The notes under the pieces are model-generated. The model was given only the letters and a program-made list of their open reading frames with translations. It did no database searches and was not told the origin of the DNA. A stretch of DNA of 64,000 nucleotides from Blepharisma japonicum (lineage: Eukaryota; Ciliophora; Heterotrichea; Heterotrichida; Blepharismidae): contig CATKHK010000037.1 of assembly GCA_949751835.1 (NCBI GenBank), positions 62,001 to 126,000 on the forward strand, written 5' to 3'. The position numbers and the translations under genes were made by a program. Shown here piece after piece: positions 35,578-48,500 of this stretch (positions are counted from its first letter, which is position 1; each line of letters starts with the position of its first letter).

Positions 35578-36153
35578 ATGGAAAACAGCATGATAAGAGA
35601 AAGTTCTCCGGAGTCAACTTTCAATAGTTTTGCCTATCAATTTAATAACACAATCGAAGGAACCGTAATTAGGCACCTCAGAAGCTATGGCCAAACCACC
35701 CTGCACATATTAATAGAGATTGTGATTAACAATAAGAACCTTCGGAATAAATACTCAAAAAGATATAGAAACCAAAATATTGAAAAGCTAACTCTATCAA
35801 AACTCGTAGCCAAACAGCATATTTTCATCGAAAACCAAAACGGAATTTGGACACTTGATGTAATTATTATTTAGGAAAATGCTGCAACAGAGTATGAGCA
35901 AAAAAAAATTTCAGAAATCAAAGAAATAAAAGAAAAAAAGCATGAGTTAAAGGCAAAACAAAATAAAAAAGATAAAAACAAGGAAAATGAGGAAGAAAAA
36001 TTCAAAATTTTTAACGAGTTGATCGATATGGATATTTTTGTTAAGCTCGAGCAGCTTGAAGAGATTTTGGAATCTTCAAATGAAAGTGCTCAAAAACAAA
36101 TTTTTGAGTTTTTTAAACCTTTATCAATTAGTAATATAATTTCTAACAGCTAA
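35578..36153 (+). CDS. X-family protein X1: putative winged helix plus charged coiled coil
   Basis: 186 aa. Exon 1 is 35578-35859, then a 15-nt intron GTAATTATTATTTAG (35860-35874), then exon 2 to TAA 36151-36153. Without splicing the frame would stop at the TAG inside the intron. Residues 22-94 look like a winged-helix fold (TVIRHLRSYGQTTLHILIEI, ...KLTLSKLVAKQHIFIE, G-WTLD): helix, helix, helix, then strands ending in W-T-L as in HARE-HTH type domains. Residues 95-160 are a Lys/Glu-rich coiled coil. A DNA- or protein-binding nuclear role is plausible but unproven. It lies 348 bp upstream of Y1 in the same orientation; the same pairing recurs at 55.9 and 58.2 kb. Confidence 0.8.
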
Positions 36154-36501
36154 ATTTATTAAAGCCTCATTTTTTACATTTAATTATTATCGTTATCACT
36201 AATATTACTTTAATACTAGCATCCAAGTAAGCATTCAGTGCAAATTTAATATAATTTAATCTTTATCAAGAAAGAAGTGACTATAAGTGCAATTTTACTA
36301 CTCTTGTCCTGGTGATGACCCAACTATGCATAATTTCCATCTTGATTTTTGCATCTCTAGAACACTCTATCAAGAATTTTATTCCAAATATATACACCTG
36401 AAAAAAATCTAATTATTGATCGCAATATTCACATCAAAAGAGAAAGGCTCAATTTTAAGTCTTAAATATATCTATTTATCTAATATTTGATAAAAATTAA
36501 G
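36154..36501. other. spacer between X1 and Y1
   Basis: 348 bp, AT-rich, with no gene. It probably holds the 3' end of X1 and the promoter of Y1. TCTAATATTTGATAAAAATTA just before the start resembles the DNA before the ATG at 56533 and 58815. Confidence 0.5.
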
Positions 36502-37212
36502 ATGGTCAAAATTAATATTGAGGCCAAAACTCAAAAGGAACTTTGAAACATTGAAGATTTTCCTGTTATTGAAGAAGAGCAAGTAATTAGAATTCCTCCT
36601 TATTATAATCTTCAAGAAATCCCTCCAAATCAAAATTTAAAACCGAAAAGTATAAAAGGGCAGTCGAGTCAGCTTGATAAGTCATCTGCGGTTTTTTCAA
36701 AAACCGCAGTTGGATGTATCATAAATTTTTTAAGAAAACAAAGCCCATCACCTATTGAAAATATAATTCAGCATGTGAAGTCTAATGAAGACTCTCTTAT
36801 AGCTTCAAATAAAGGGAAATACAAAAAAAATGCTTTTCAAATAGTAGATTATGCATTAACTTGGTACCCAAAAATATTCCCATTGAACGATAGCTTTCAC
36901 TATTGCTTAAATGTAGATTTTATATAGGAAGAAGAGGCTCAGAAATATGAAAGAAATTTTATTTTAAAGACTGTAACTCTTTCCAAGAAAAACAAGTCGA
37001 TATATAGGGAAAAAATAAAGCAAAAAAGAGAAAGAGCTGAGAAAATAAAGAGAATTAAAGAGAAAATTGAGGCAGAATTGAGAAATAGTGCAAGTGAGAC
37101 TTCAATAATGACGAAAACTTACCTGATGCTAAAGTCAGGTAATGAGAAAGCAGCTGAAGAGCTACGGTTAGCGATCAGAAATGCTTATCTTACACTTAAA
37201 AATCTAGTTTAG
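36502..37212 (+). CDS. Y-family protein Y1: putative winged helix plus helical tail
   Basis: 231 aa. Exon 1 is 36502-36912, then a 15-nt intron GTAGATTTTATATAG (36913-36927), then exon 2 to TAG 37210-37212; TGA at 36544 is read as Trp. Residues 65-137 (TAVGCIINFLRKQSPSPIEN, ...KYKKNAFQIVDYALTWYPKI) share the layout of the X domain, and the intron falls directly after it (YCLN^EEE) as in X genes (WTLD^). After it come a basic/acidic coiled coil and a helical end (TKTYLMLKSGNEKAAEELRL). It is most like Y3 at 59761. X and Y are probably ancient paralogues acting together; function unknown. Confidence 0.8.
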
Positions 37213-38086
37213 TGTCTGAGTAAAGGTAATTCAATTAATTAATTATCTTATGGAATTTGAAAAGTTCTAGTGTCTCAATTCATAATTTTAATGATTTTTA
37301 TATGAAACCAAAAATCTTATTTTAGCCTGTAGCTTTGTTTCACATATTCTCTAAGCTTTTTTTATAAGTTTAAATCAAGCTTACATATGAATTTCTTAAT
37401 TGGCGCTTTTTGGCTTTATTCTAGCCGACATATTAAATCTCCAGTAATTCGCATGTACCGCATCCATTTTATTCGACCTTTTTATAAATAAAATTCTGAA
37501 GTTGAATTATAGAATTCCTTCTTCTCCTACTTTTCTTAAGGAGAGAGATATTTATTTAAGCTATAAATGCAAATTAAAACACTCTGGCAAAATTTCTTTT
37601 AATTTTATCAAGTTTTGTAAAAATGTAACTCATTAAAATTATCAATTTTTAAGCCAAAAGTTGCCCTTCTTTTCTCAGCTTCCACCCATGAGTGCCGAAC
37701 AATTTTTTAACCAGAAAGAGCTCCTATTAAATGCTTCTACCAATCTATTACTCAACCCTTGAATCCTTCTTAATCAGGAGGTTCCAAAATTTACCCTAAA
37801 AGCAGGTCTAGCGGCCTATCCCAACCTTCCTTATTTCCAATTTTAATCTCCTTTCTACCCCAAAATCATCTAGAATCGTTTCCCTACCTTTCCATCTACT
37901 TCCCAGGGGCGGGAGCTAAAGTTTTGTTCCCTGCATCTTTATTATTATAGAGTTCCCCAGTAAAAGTCCCTATACTACACATAAATATGAAATCTCCCTT
38001 CCTTCGCAAAAACAAAAATCGTTAAAATTTTTTCAGATTCATGTTTTGTAACGCACTTAAGCCGAATCAAGTTTTCTAACTCAAAA
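37213..38086. other. spacer and promoter region upstream of Z1
   Basis: It contains an unusually C-rich patch (37680-37950). A 52-codon frame starting MSAEQFFNQKELLLNASTNL (37688-37846) lies in it but has no paralogue and is not called. The last 150 bp resemble the DNA before the Z pseudogene at 61320 (AAAATTTTTTxCA..., CTCAAAAATG). Confidence 0.45.
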
Positions 38087-41000
38087 ATGAAAAGTCTGAT
38101 AAGCTTTATTGCTTTAATATGACTTGCTTTAGCTGACCCTACAATGAGTTCGAAGAATGGATACTTAGATCCTGGAAGAATTACTTGGTGGCAAGATAAG
38201 TGGGCTCCTAATCCAATTGAGCTCACTCAAACTAATTCTGGGACCAGCAATGTTTATGTGGTTGTCCATTTTAGACCTTTTACATCTATAAATTCTAGCG
38301 GAAACTCTGGAATTGTACAATTGATTGTCCCATCATCCTTCTCAAGCCAGGGAACTTATTCCTCATCCTCAATGACAATTACAGGAGGAACTGATATGAC
38401 AACACAATTCCTGTTATCAACTTCTTTACCTTCTGCAGGAGTTTATGGACCTTTCCAGCTGATTACTAGATCTTCAACAACTGGGCAAATCTACGATACA
38501 AACTACGTATTCGGTTGTGTCGCAGTTTCTGCCTCAGTCACAAGCTCATCTTCTCTGACAGTATCTGCTGCCACACTAACTGCAACAACTGGCATTGTCG
38601 GTTCAAAGGATGCCCTCATTTTCTCTTTTTCACTTCCTTCTGGCACTAATCTTTGGAAGCATGACATTTTTGAAATTGTCCCTGATAGCCATTGGACTAT
38701 CAATGCAAGCCCTACTTGTGCATCAGTCGACATTTCTACAGTGACAAACTATATCAAAGGCCCTAATGGTGATGATTCTTTACCTTGTGCAATTGCAGCT
38801 ACTGGAGGCGCTAATGGAGGATTTAGCACTTCAGCATCAACAGCTACTCCTGCTACAAATAGTATATATATATATGGACTGTCTCAAGATGCGATTATTA
38901 ATTCAAGCTACCAGATCAAGCTTCAAGTTTCTACCTTTACTTTTCCATCATCTGCAGTTACATCATCAAGCTACTCTTGGACACTAAAATTATGGAGATG
39001 GGGAACAACTAATTTACTTGCCCAATACACTGGAAGTGGACCTTTTACCCCAGCTACAGGAGCAGTCACAGTAACTTCATGGGTTCCTTATAATTCAAAT
39101 GTGGCTAATACAGATATCCCAAGCACTAATAGTTTTTCAATCTTCACCAAGCTTACTTTTCAATTAGCTCATCCAATTTCATCAGGAACAATTGCTATTA
39201 CCTTTTCTGGTGCAGATATATCAACAAAAAATTGGTATCAAGATGAAGCAAGTGGCTCAGGGACACCTGGATTGTGCTATTTGAATAATTATGTATCTGG
39301 AGTAACTTGCTCCGTGTCCTCTTCAACTGCAACGATAACTATAAGCGGAGCTACTTTGACAAGTTCTTCATCAATTTCAATTACACTTTTGACTCAGTTG
39401 CAATCAACAGCTAAAGTCAGTACAATAGTTAGCAATGATGGAACTGCAAATATCGATGCATTGGCTACTGCATATTCCTGGACTTTCAGCTCTGCTTCTG
39501 CTTCTTCTTATGCAGCAATGACTACCTTCACGTTTTTTGCAACTGACCAGGATAAGTTTCTTGGTTATACTGGACTCACCCCAGGGATACAAATAGGAGG
39601 CAATCTTGCTACTAGTCAGTATTTACAATGGTTTGTGCAGCCATCAACTTCATGGGGGACTGGATCAACTCTAAAGGTTTATTTACCTTTCTCTACTACA
39701 GGAGTACAATTAACCCAGACTTTTATAAAATCATCTGCACTGTACTCGGATTTAACTTTTTCTAGTACTTCAACAGACCAAGCACTTTCGACATCGAATG
39801 GAAATACTGTAACACCTACTTCTGGTACTCCAGGATCTATTTCAATTGCTTTTGCTTCATCAAATGCTCCAGTAGTAGGCACTACTCCATACTTTGTTTT
39901 TTCATATGGAGATCCAGCATCAGGTGACACAAAAACAACTGCTCTACCATTCGTTCGATCAAATAAAGGCACTTTCTATGAGTGCTGGGCAAAAGGCTTT
40001 ATGTCAAGCAGTTCAACAACAGCAGTTGAGTTCTCCAGTTTTGTTTTCTCAGTTTATAGTTCACAAACAGATAGTCTCTTGACGGCAACTCCAATGTGCA
40101 CAGACAAATTTGCTGGAATTCCTCTTATTGTTAATTTTCACGCTTTAAATACAGCCTTTAACTTTGGAGATACAACAAATCATTATTCTCTTGATGTGTC
40201 ATTTACTAGCGGTGTTGCTACTAGTAATTTGGGTTCTGGTCTAGCAGATGGTAGCACTATTCCAGTGACTTCTACATCAGCTTCAGTCAGCCCAACAGCC
40301 ACTATTACCTCAAATACAGTGACAATATCTGGATTAGGAAATGTAAGCAGTGGCAGCACGGTTACTGTATTGATACCAAATGGATTGCCAACTACAACAA
40401 TAGCTGCGAGCATAACATTTTACTATGTTCCATCAGGATCAGATCCTTCTTTACAATATGTTTTGTATACTGGATCATCTACAACAAGTTTAAACAGTGG
40501 TTCTGCTGCTGGATACGCAAGCAGCTCAGTAACAAGCCCTACATCTTATACAGTTGGTGGCAGTGCAGCTACTACTTCTGGATCTGCTATGGTTAGCACT
40601 GCAGCTACAGTTAATTCTGGAGATTGAATTGGAATCGGCTTGCCTGCAGGCTTCACTCTGTCATCATCTGGCTACTCAGTGGCATTAGGAGGTGTATCAT
40701 CAACAGCTTACACTGTTTCTTCATCAAGTAACTCATTTACTGGAGGATTTATAGTTGGAACTGTTGCAAGTGCCATTTCCCTTTCAACATCTACAGCAGC
40801 AACCTTTACAATTGGTGGCTTGATTCCTTCAACAACTGCAGGGTCAAGTACAACTCCACATTCAGCCAGCTTAGTTGTTTTCTCTGCATCTCAATCTGCA
40901 ACATCAGCTGCATGCTATTCAGTAGGTAGCATTACAGTATCTATTGCCGCAGCTACAATTACATCTGACACATGCACAATCGATAAAGCATTTACTCAAG

Positions 41001-44000
41001 GCTCAGACTCTGTAGATTCCACCCTTACTCTTACATTCACAACTGTCAACACTATCCCTGGACAAGGAACAATAACACTTACCCTTTCTTCTAGCACATG
41101 GACTACGAGCTCATCAGCTGTAGCTACCACTTGCGAAGGAGTTGGCTTTACTGATTATTCTAATGCTGTTACTAAAAGTTGTGCAATTTCTGGAACAACT
41201 GTGACTTTAACAGGATTTGCTTCAATCGCAGCAGGAGTTGTTACTATCAAAATCTATCACATAATTCCTACTACTACAACTGCAGGATCAATTACCTGTT
41301 TTTCAGCTGTAAGCACATTTGATTTAAGTGGCAATATTATAGATACCCTTGGCGCTGCAGTAAATTCTGCCTCTTTAACAGCTTCAACAGCTGCCGGCTC
41401 AACAAATAGTGGACTAGTAGCTAAAGCATATCCTAATATCGCTGGAGCAACTTCTGACATCTATTTAAGTTTTTCTTTTTCTAAATTAATCCCTGCTGGG
41501 AGTATTATACAGATCAACCCTGGATTTGTTAGCTCTTGGGCCTTATCCTCGTCCACTATTCAAAATTCCTGCTGGACTGACCAATACACTTCTTCTTGCT
41601 CTGTCTCTGGTAGTTATGTATCTTTGACATTAGGAAATTCTCTGTCTGCCAGTCAAACAATGCAAGTTTACCTTGATGGTGCTTTAACTTTGCCTACTAC
41701 TAACTCTACTACAGCCGGATGGACAATTTCAACTACATGGAATGGAGTATCAATCACTGCAGATTCTACATCAGGCGCTACTGCAACTTTCCCATTCGTC
41801 ATTGGGACTGCTGTTAGTAATGCTATTACATTGTCATCTATTGTCCAAGTTAATACGACTACTGCAGGAGAAGTTTCTTCCTATCTTTTTACATTTTCAT
41901 CAGCATCAGCTGTGGCAACTACTGATTCATTCATTATTCAGTTCCCTAAAGACTTTGACCCCCATGTAGGAGATGCAAAGCCAGTCTTAAATGATTGCTC
42001 CCCTAATAACTTTTATCTTACTTGTGGATCAAGCGCACTTGGGATTCCAAGTGGAACACTTTGCAGTGTTGACCATTGGTATGTTGTTGTTACAGGAATT
42101 ACTAAGACATTAGCCGTATCTACAAGCATTGATATTCAAGTCAACATGGTCCAAAACCCACAAGTAGGAACTACCAGTGGAAAATTCAGCTTTTACCAAT
42201 ATGGATCAGATGGATCTGTAAAGTCTTATCTCCAATCAGCCAGCACTGTTACAATTGGAAGCAACGTGGCAAATATTGTTTCACTTAAAAACGTTACAGT
42301 TGATACCACAGAGCTAGCAAACTCAGCCACCTACACTTTTAACTTCTACGCAGCAGCTACATACACCCCAGACTACATCATTTCTATCTTATTCCCTCAA
42401 CAATTCAACAACCAATTGAAAATGGGCACTTCATCTACTTGCAAATCTGTTTACTATGACGAGTCTTCCTCATCTACAAGCACTACTACCAGCACTGCAT
42501 TTAGCTCTGCAACATCTTGTTCTGTAAACGGAAATAATGTCACCCTTTCATTCCCATCAGGGACAAGTATAACAGCAGCATCCACCTCAAGACTCCAAAT
42601 CCAACTTACTTCTTTCTACAACCCTGAATGGGGATTCACCAGGACTGCTGGCTGGGATGTAACAGACTATGGAACATTTACTGGAACAACTTCTCCTGAC
42701 GAATGGAGTAATAAATTCGATATTGCAGTTTCTCAATTCAGCACAGGCAAAACATACGCTAGAAGCTATGGTGTCCTCCACTCAGCTTTTATTGGGTATA
42801 CATTAAGCACTACTGATATTAGCATTGGAAGTTATGATCCAACCAATACTTCAGGAGGGATAAAATTACTGCCTGGACAACAAAGCTCCGATATCACTAT
42901 TTCACTTCTTGATAGTAATAGCTGGCCTATGAAATCAAAATCACTCAAACTGACCCCAACTTCAAACGCTAATTACCCTGATGGCGGAAACCTCAAATAC
43001 ACATCTGCTCAGTATAGCTTCACAGCCTTCCAGATGATTTCTCAAATTAAATTCAGAGTAGCAGCATCAAGCAGCGCAGCATCTGGAATTTATTACATAG
43101 ATTGGGGAACACCTGTTGAAACATTACAAGATGGAGTTTCTAGTCCTTTATACAGCGCCCCATTGAACATCTTGGTTGAAGTTTGCAGTTCTTTAACAGC
43201 TATATCTATTACAGTGGATCCTCTACCAAGCATTTACCAATACTACATCAGTCTTCCAATCAGAGTGGCTCCTGCAACTCCTCCAGCAACTCAATTAATA
43301 GTAACCCCTTCAGCTTCAGTCACAGGATTTACAATCACCCCAACTTCCCTTACATTTGGCCCTGATGTAAATGAGCTTTATTTCCAAGTTCACGTTGGTT
43401 CTACTTATGTAGCCTCCTCAACATCCCCATCTATTACATTTACCCTCTCAGGAACTGATGCCGCTGCCTTTACAGCCCCAAGCAAGGTGACTGCTACTGT
43501 TTTAACAACCTATCCTTCTGTTGTTGCAGCCACGCCAGGATTATCAGGGACTAAAGTAAGTGCATCAGAATACAAGATTGCAGTGACGACGTCAATAGCT
43601 GGAGTTTTGTATTGGGGTCTTGGATGCCAAGGTTCTCAGGTCCTTACTTTCTCTGGGCTCTCCTCTTTGGTTTCAGATCTTGTTACCCCATCCAGTAGCA
43701 TCTTAACCCTTGAAGAACAATTAGCAAATGAGTATAAGAGCACTGAGACAGATATTAATACTTCTAAAGGTGATACTGATATCAATTCTTTCTTCAAAAG
43801 AATCCATGCTGAGCATTGCAATGATTATTGGGCTTCATCACAAGTTATTACAACTTCAGGCGTTACAGTTGACTTAAACTGGCTTATGGCAGGAACAAGC
43901 TACACCTTTACAGCTTATATTGCTACAAGATTGACCAATGATACAACAGTTTACCCGATCAAGACTTATAACTTTACCACAGATGCTCTTGCTTCTATCT

Positions 44001-44770
44001 ACAGCACATCAGTCACTTTTTCACAATCTGTTACTGCTAGTTCTAGTAGCAATATTGCTAAAGTTTTGGCTAAGAATATGGGTGTGAATCCTTCATGGTT
44101 AACTTTAACAGGGACATCATCTACTAGGCTGCTTCAAAGCAGTACTACTAGCACTACAACATTTACTTATAATGTTCTTGCTGACAGTAGATATCCACTC
44201 TATACTTCTTCAGCTATGATAGCAAATCTCAATACAAACCAAGCTCAGGCAACATCTGACTTCACCAACTTATATGCGTTGACTGCTACAAGTGTGGGAA
44301 CATCCACAGCTGTTTCAACTGGAACAACTCCATCATGGACTACTGCCCCAGCAAAATCTACAGTCGCTGATACATCTGCGACTTTTACAGCAACTTCTTC
44401 ACAGGCAGGAACCATATACGTATCATGTTCTGATAATGATTTGACTAGCCGCATTACTTATGCCTGGCAAGTTATGGATGGATTAGATGCTGCATCTTCT
44501 TCAGTGCCATCATCCAGCGTTGCAAGCGTTGCTGCTACAAGTGAAACTCTTACTGTCTCTGGCTTGACAGCAGGCACTGCTTATGTTTGCTACTTTACAG
44601 CATGTAATAGTTATCCATTAAATCCACTTTGTATTGACTATGTCGCAACCAGCTCTACTGCTCTGGCAAGTGTTTCAATTACAACTTCAGGATCTTCAAG
44701 CAGCTCAAGCAATGCAGTTTTTATGGAAGTGAGCGCAGCGTTGGCGTTCCTCTTAATCTTACTTAACTAA
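38087..44770 (+). CDS. Z1: giant Ser/Thr-rich surface protein, probably GPI-anchored
   Basis: 2,227 aa in one exon. Signal peptide MKSLISFIALIWLALA (its Trp is TGA), then a conserved start GYLDPGRITWWQDKWAPNPI. A long series of beta-sandwich-like modules rich in Ser, Thr, Ala and Gly follows (for example VTISGLGNVSSGSTVTVLIP, TLTFTTVNTIPGQGTITLTL). A C-terminal region contains YWGLGCQGSQVLTF, NDYWASS, WLMAGTSYTFTAYIATRLTN and LAKNMGVNPSWL. It ends with a Ser stretch and a short hydrophobic tail (AALAFLLILLN), typical of a GPI-attachment signal. No membrane span remains in the mature part. Tryptophan is TGG 31 times and TGA only twice (codon 11 and codon 847). Likely a major surface-coat or adhesion protein; the family was not identified. 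Z2 follows in tandem. Confidence 0.9.
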
Positions 44771-45537
44771 AGCATTTTACTTAAATCACTTTTATTAATC
44801 CATCTGATATAAGTAAGTATTTAATTGATAATTCCTATTTTTATTCTTATTTAAACAAAATAAATAGCTTAAATATATTTAATTTTTAACTTTAAAAATT
44901 TTAATATAAATAGAAAAATTAAAATCAATATTTAAAGCCAGATAAAGAAATGCCCTAAATGAATATTTTGTCAGGAACTCTTTTTAAGGCATCATCATAA
45001 TTGATTTAGGAATAAAAATTAATTGAATCCAAAGTTTAATAAAGCATTCAATATAATTTTTACTATTAAATATATCTACCAAATAATAATAAATAAACCA
45101 AATAAACGAAATAGAATTTTAGAAAGGTATTGCTTTGGTTTTTTTACTAAAATTACAGGATATATCATTTTTTAAGTCAAAAGTATTATCGACAGATTAT
45201 TCCTTTGAAGAAATGAAAATGCAATTTTTAAAAAATTAAATGCGTCCTTAGAATGCCATAAGAAAATTCAAGTCCCTTGCTATAGACAGCTCATTATGCC
45301 CATATGCCCATATGGCCAAGTCCATGTTTTTAATTTCCCTTTAACCTTGGCTTATTTTTTATAGCAATTTTTTATTAAAAGCTACTTTATATAAAATCAA
45401 AAATTTTTAAAAATTATTTTTATTTCAGAAGCTCTCCTATTTAGCCTTCCTTGGAAAACCTAGTCGATTTGAATACAAATTTCAATAATCCACATTTTAA
45501 GTAATATTATAGAAGGAAATTTAAAAATCTTATTGTA
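44771..45537. other. spacer between Z1 and Z2
   Basis: 767 bp, AT-rich. ATGCCCATATGCCCATATGGC near 45297 is a small internal repeat. No gene and no copy of the small RNA family, unlike the DNA after Z2 and after the Z pseudogene. Confidence 0.5.
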
Positions 45538-48500
45538 ATGAAAAGTCTTATAAGCATAATAGCAATTATATGACTTGCTACTTCAGATCCTACAATGATA
45601 TCGAAGGATGGGTATCTAGACCCTGGCAGAATAACTTGGTGGCAAGATAGCTGGGCTCCAAATCCAATTGAGCTTTCTCAAACCAATGCAGGAACGAAAA
45701 ACGTATTGATTACAGTAAATTTCAGACCTTTCACATCTATAAACTCAGATGGAAGCCTTGGAATCATCCAAGTGACAGTCCCATCAAGTTTTTCAAGCTC
45801 TACAACAACTACAACATACACTTCAAGTCTCATGGAAATCTTAGGCAGCACTGATTATACTTTTTCATTCAAAGTCTCATCTTTGCCTTCTCCAGGAGTT
45901 TATGGGCCAATTCAGATCGTTACAAGATCTACAGCGACTGGGCAGATTTACGACGCAAACTACGTATTTGGCTGCATTGCTGTTGGGCCTTGGACTTCAG
46001 GTCCTGCTTCAAATTCCTTAAAAACAGCTCCAGCTACGCTAACTTCGACAAATGGCTATGTTGGCTCAAAAGATTCAATTATTTTCACTTTTTCAATTCC
46101 TGCTGGGCTAAATTTGTGGAAGCATGACATTTTTGAGATAATTCCTGACAAATATTGGATTATTTCTACAGGTAATTCTACTTCTATTAGCTGCTCTTCA
46201 ATAGACGTTTCGGCGAATTCTACTAACTACATTACAGGTCCTCAAAACGATAACAGCTTACCGTGTGCTGTTGCTATGTCAGGAGGCGCAGGTGGAGGAC
46301 TTCAGCCTTCTCAATCAGCAGACGGACAGACAAATAGTGTTTATATTTATGGACTTTCTCAAGACGTGATTGTGACTTCAGCTTACGATGTCCAGCTTAA
46401 GGTTGGAAATTTCATTTTTCCTGGATCAGCTAGGCCTATGACAGACTATTCTTGAAAATTAAACATTTGGAGATGGGGAACAACAACTTTGCTTGCCCAA
46501 TTCATGGGAAGTGGACCTTTAACTCCAGCAACAGGATCCATAAAAGTAATTTCATGGGCTCCTTATAACTCTAAAGTTCAATCTACTGATATTCCAAGCC
46601 CTAACACCTTCTCTATCTTTACAACAGTAACTCTTCAAGTTTCTCACGCAATAGCTACAGGAACAATAGCAATTACCTTTTCTAATGCAGATATTTCAAC
46701 TGCCAAATGGTATCAAGACCACGCAGATTCTTCATCAGGCACCGCTGGGTTATGCTATCTCAATAGCTATGCTCTGGGAGTGTCTTGTAAAGTTAGCGGT
46801 TCAATCGCAACGATTACTTTTGACAGCACAAGTGCAGGTTTAGCAGCTGAAAAGTCAATTTCTATTACATTATTAAATAAGTTATCAGCAAATGCTCAAA
46901 TTAGTTCAATAGTAAGTAGTGATTCTGCTGCAAAAATTGATAAACTGGACTCTGCATTCGCTTGGTCATTCGGCACTTCTTCATCTTATCATGCAATGAC
47001 AGGTTTTGAATATTTTGCGACAGATTCATATAAGTATAAAGGAAATTCTGGATTTACTTCAGGCCTCCAAATAGGAGGTAACCTCGCCACAACCCAATAC
47101 TTAATGTGGTTTATGCAGCCATCAACAAGCTGGGCTGCTAACACTAAACTTACAGTCAATTTGCCTTTATCTACTTCTGATGTACAATTAGCTCAAACTT
47201 ATATCAATATTGCCTCTCAGTATTGTGACGGCGTTTTCTCTGATTCAACTGTTGATACTACCCTAAATCCTCCCTCATCTACTGGCAATTCTCCTAAGCT
47301 TTCTAATGACTCTCCCGGGTCAATAACAATCACTTTTGCCGCAGGCAATTTTCCATCTGCTAATCAATATTTCTCCTTTGCATATGGAGATCCATCCTCT
47401 GGTGACACAAAAACGACAGCCCTTCCTTTTGTTCAATCTAATGTCGCTACTTTTTATGAATGTTGGGTACAAGTTACACCATCAGGGAGTTCCTCGCCTA
47501 CTGAGTTTTACAATTATGTTTATTCAGTCTACACCTTGCAAACAGATCCTAGCTTGACGGTTGCTCCATTATGCACTGATAAATTTGTAGGAATCCCTAT
47601 TGCTGTCACTTATCATGCTTTGAATATGGCTTTCAGTTTTGGGGATAAAATCAATTCTTATTATCTTGATGTTGCTTTTAGTGATGGTGGAATCAATTTA
47701 GGCACTGGGCTAAGTGATGGGAGTAGTTTGCCAGTGGCTTCTAAGAAGTCTGATGTGACTCCTGTCGCTACTATAACATCAAATACTGTGACTATTTCAG
47801 GGCTTGGAACTGTTTCTAGTGGAACTTCTATAGTGATTTTGATGCCTAATGGAGCGAGTGGTGGATCTTTATCAGGGACTGCAACTTTTTATTATGTGCT
47901 AGTTGGAGGAGATCCTAATATAAAGATGCTATTGTATTCTAAGTCATCCACAAACAGTTATAGCAGTGGCAATACAAATGGCTTTAGTTCTTCAGCAATT
48001 TCTACTCCTCAAAATGCAGCTTTTACCGTAGGAGCAGCTTCAGCTACATCTAGCGGAACTTTTCTGGCATCTTCTTCAGGAACAGTTTCGCTATCAGATT
48101 GAATTGGGGTAGGCTTGCCTTCTGGATTTACCATTGCAGCATCTAGCGCTTCATTAGGATTTGGTGGAACTTTATCAACAACTTATGTAGTTTCTTTATC
48201 AACTAGCTCATTTATTGGAGGATTTATAGTAGGGACAATTTTAAACCGAATCTCACTTTCAACGACTTCAGCTTCAAGCATTTTAATAGGTGGCTTGACT
48301 GCACCATTGTCGACGGGACAAACTACTGATACAGCTTCTAATAATTTAGTAGTTTTTGCAGCATCAGCAACCGCAGGATCAGCGTGTACAGTTATAGGGA
48401 ATGTAGGGATAACAGTTAGTGCAGCTAAAATTACATTCGATTCATGTGTGCTTGATAAGCCATATACCCAAGGTTCAGATTCTGTGGATTCCACTTTAAT

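Noticed and set aside
37688-37846. 52-codon frame in the C-rich patch before Z1.
   Set aside because: No homologue before Z2 or the Z pseudogene; too short to support.
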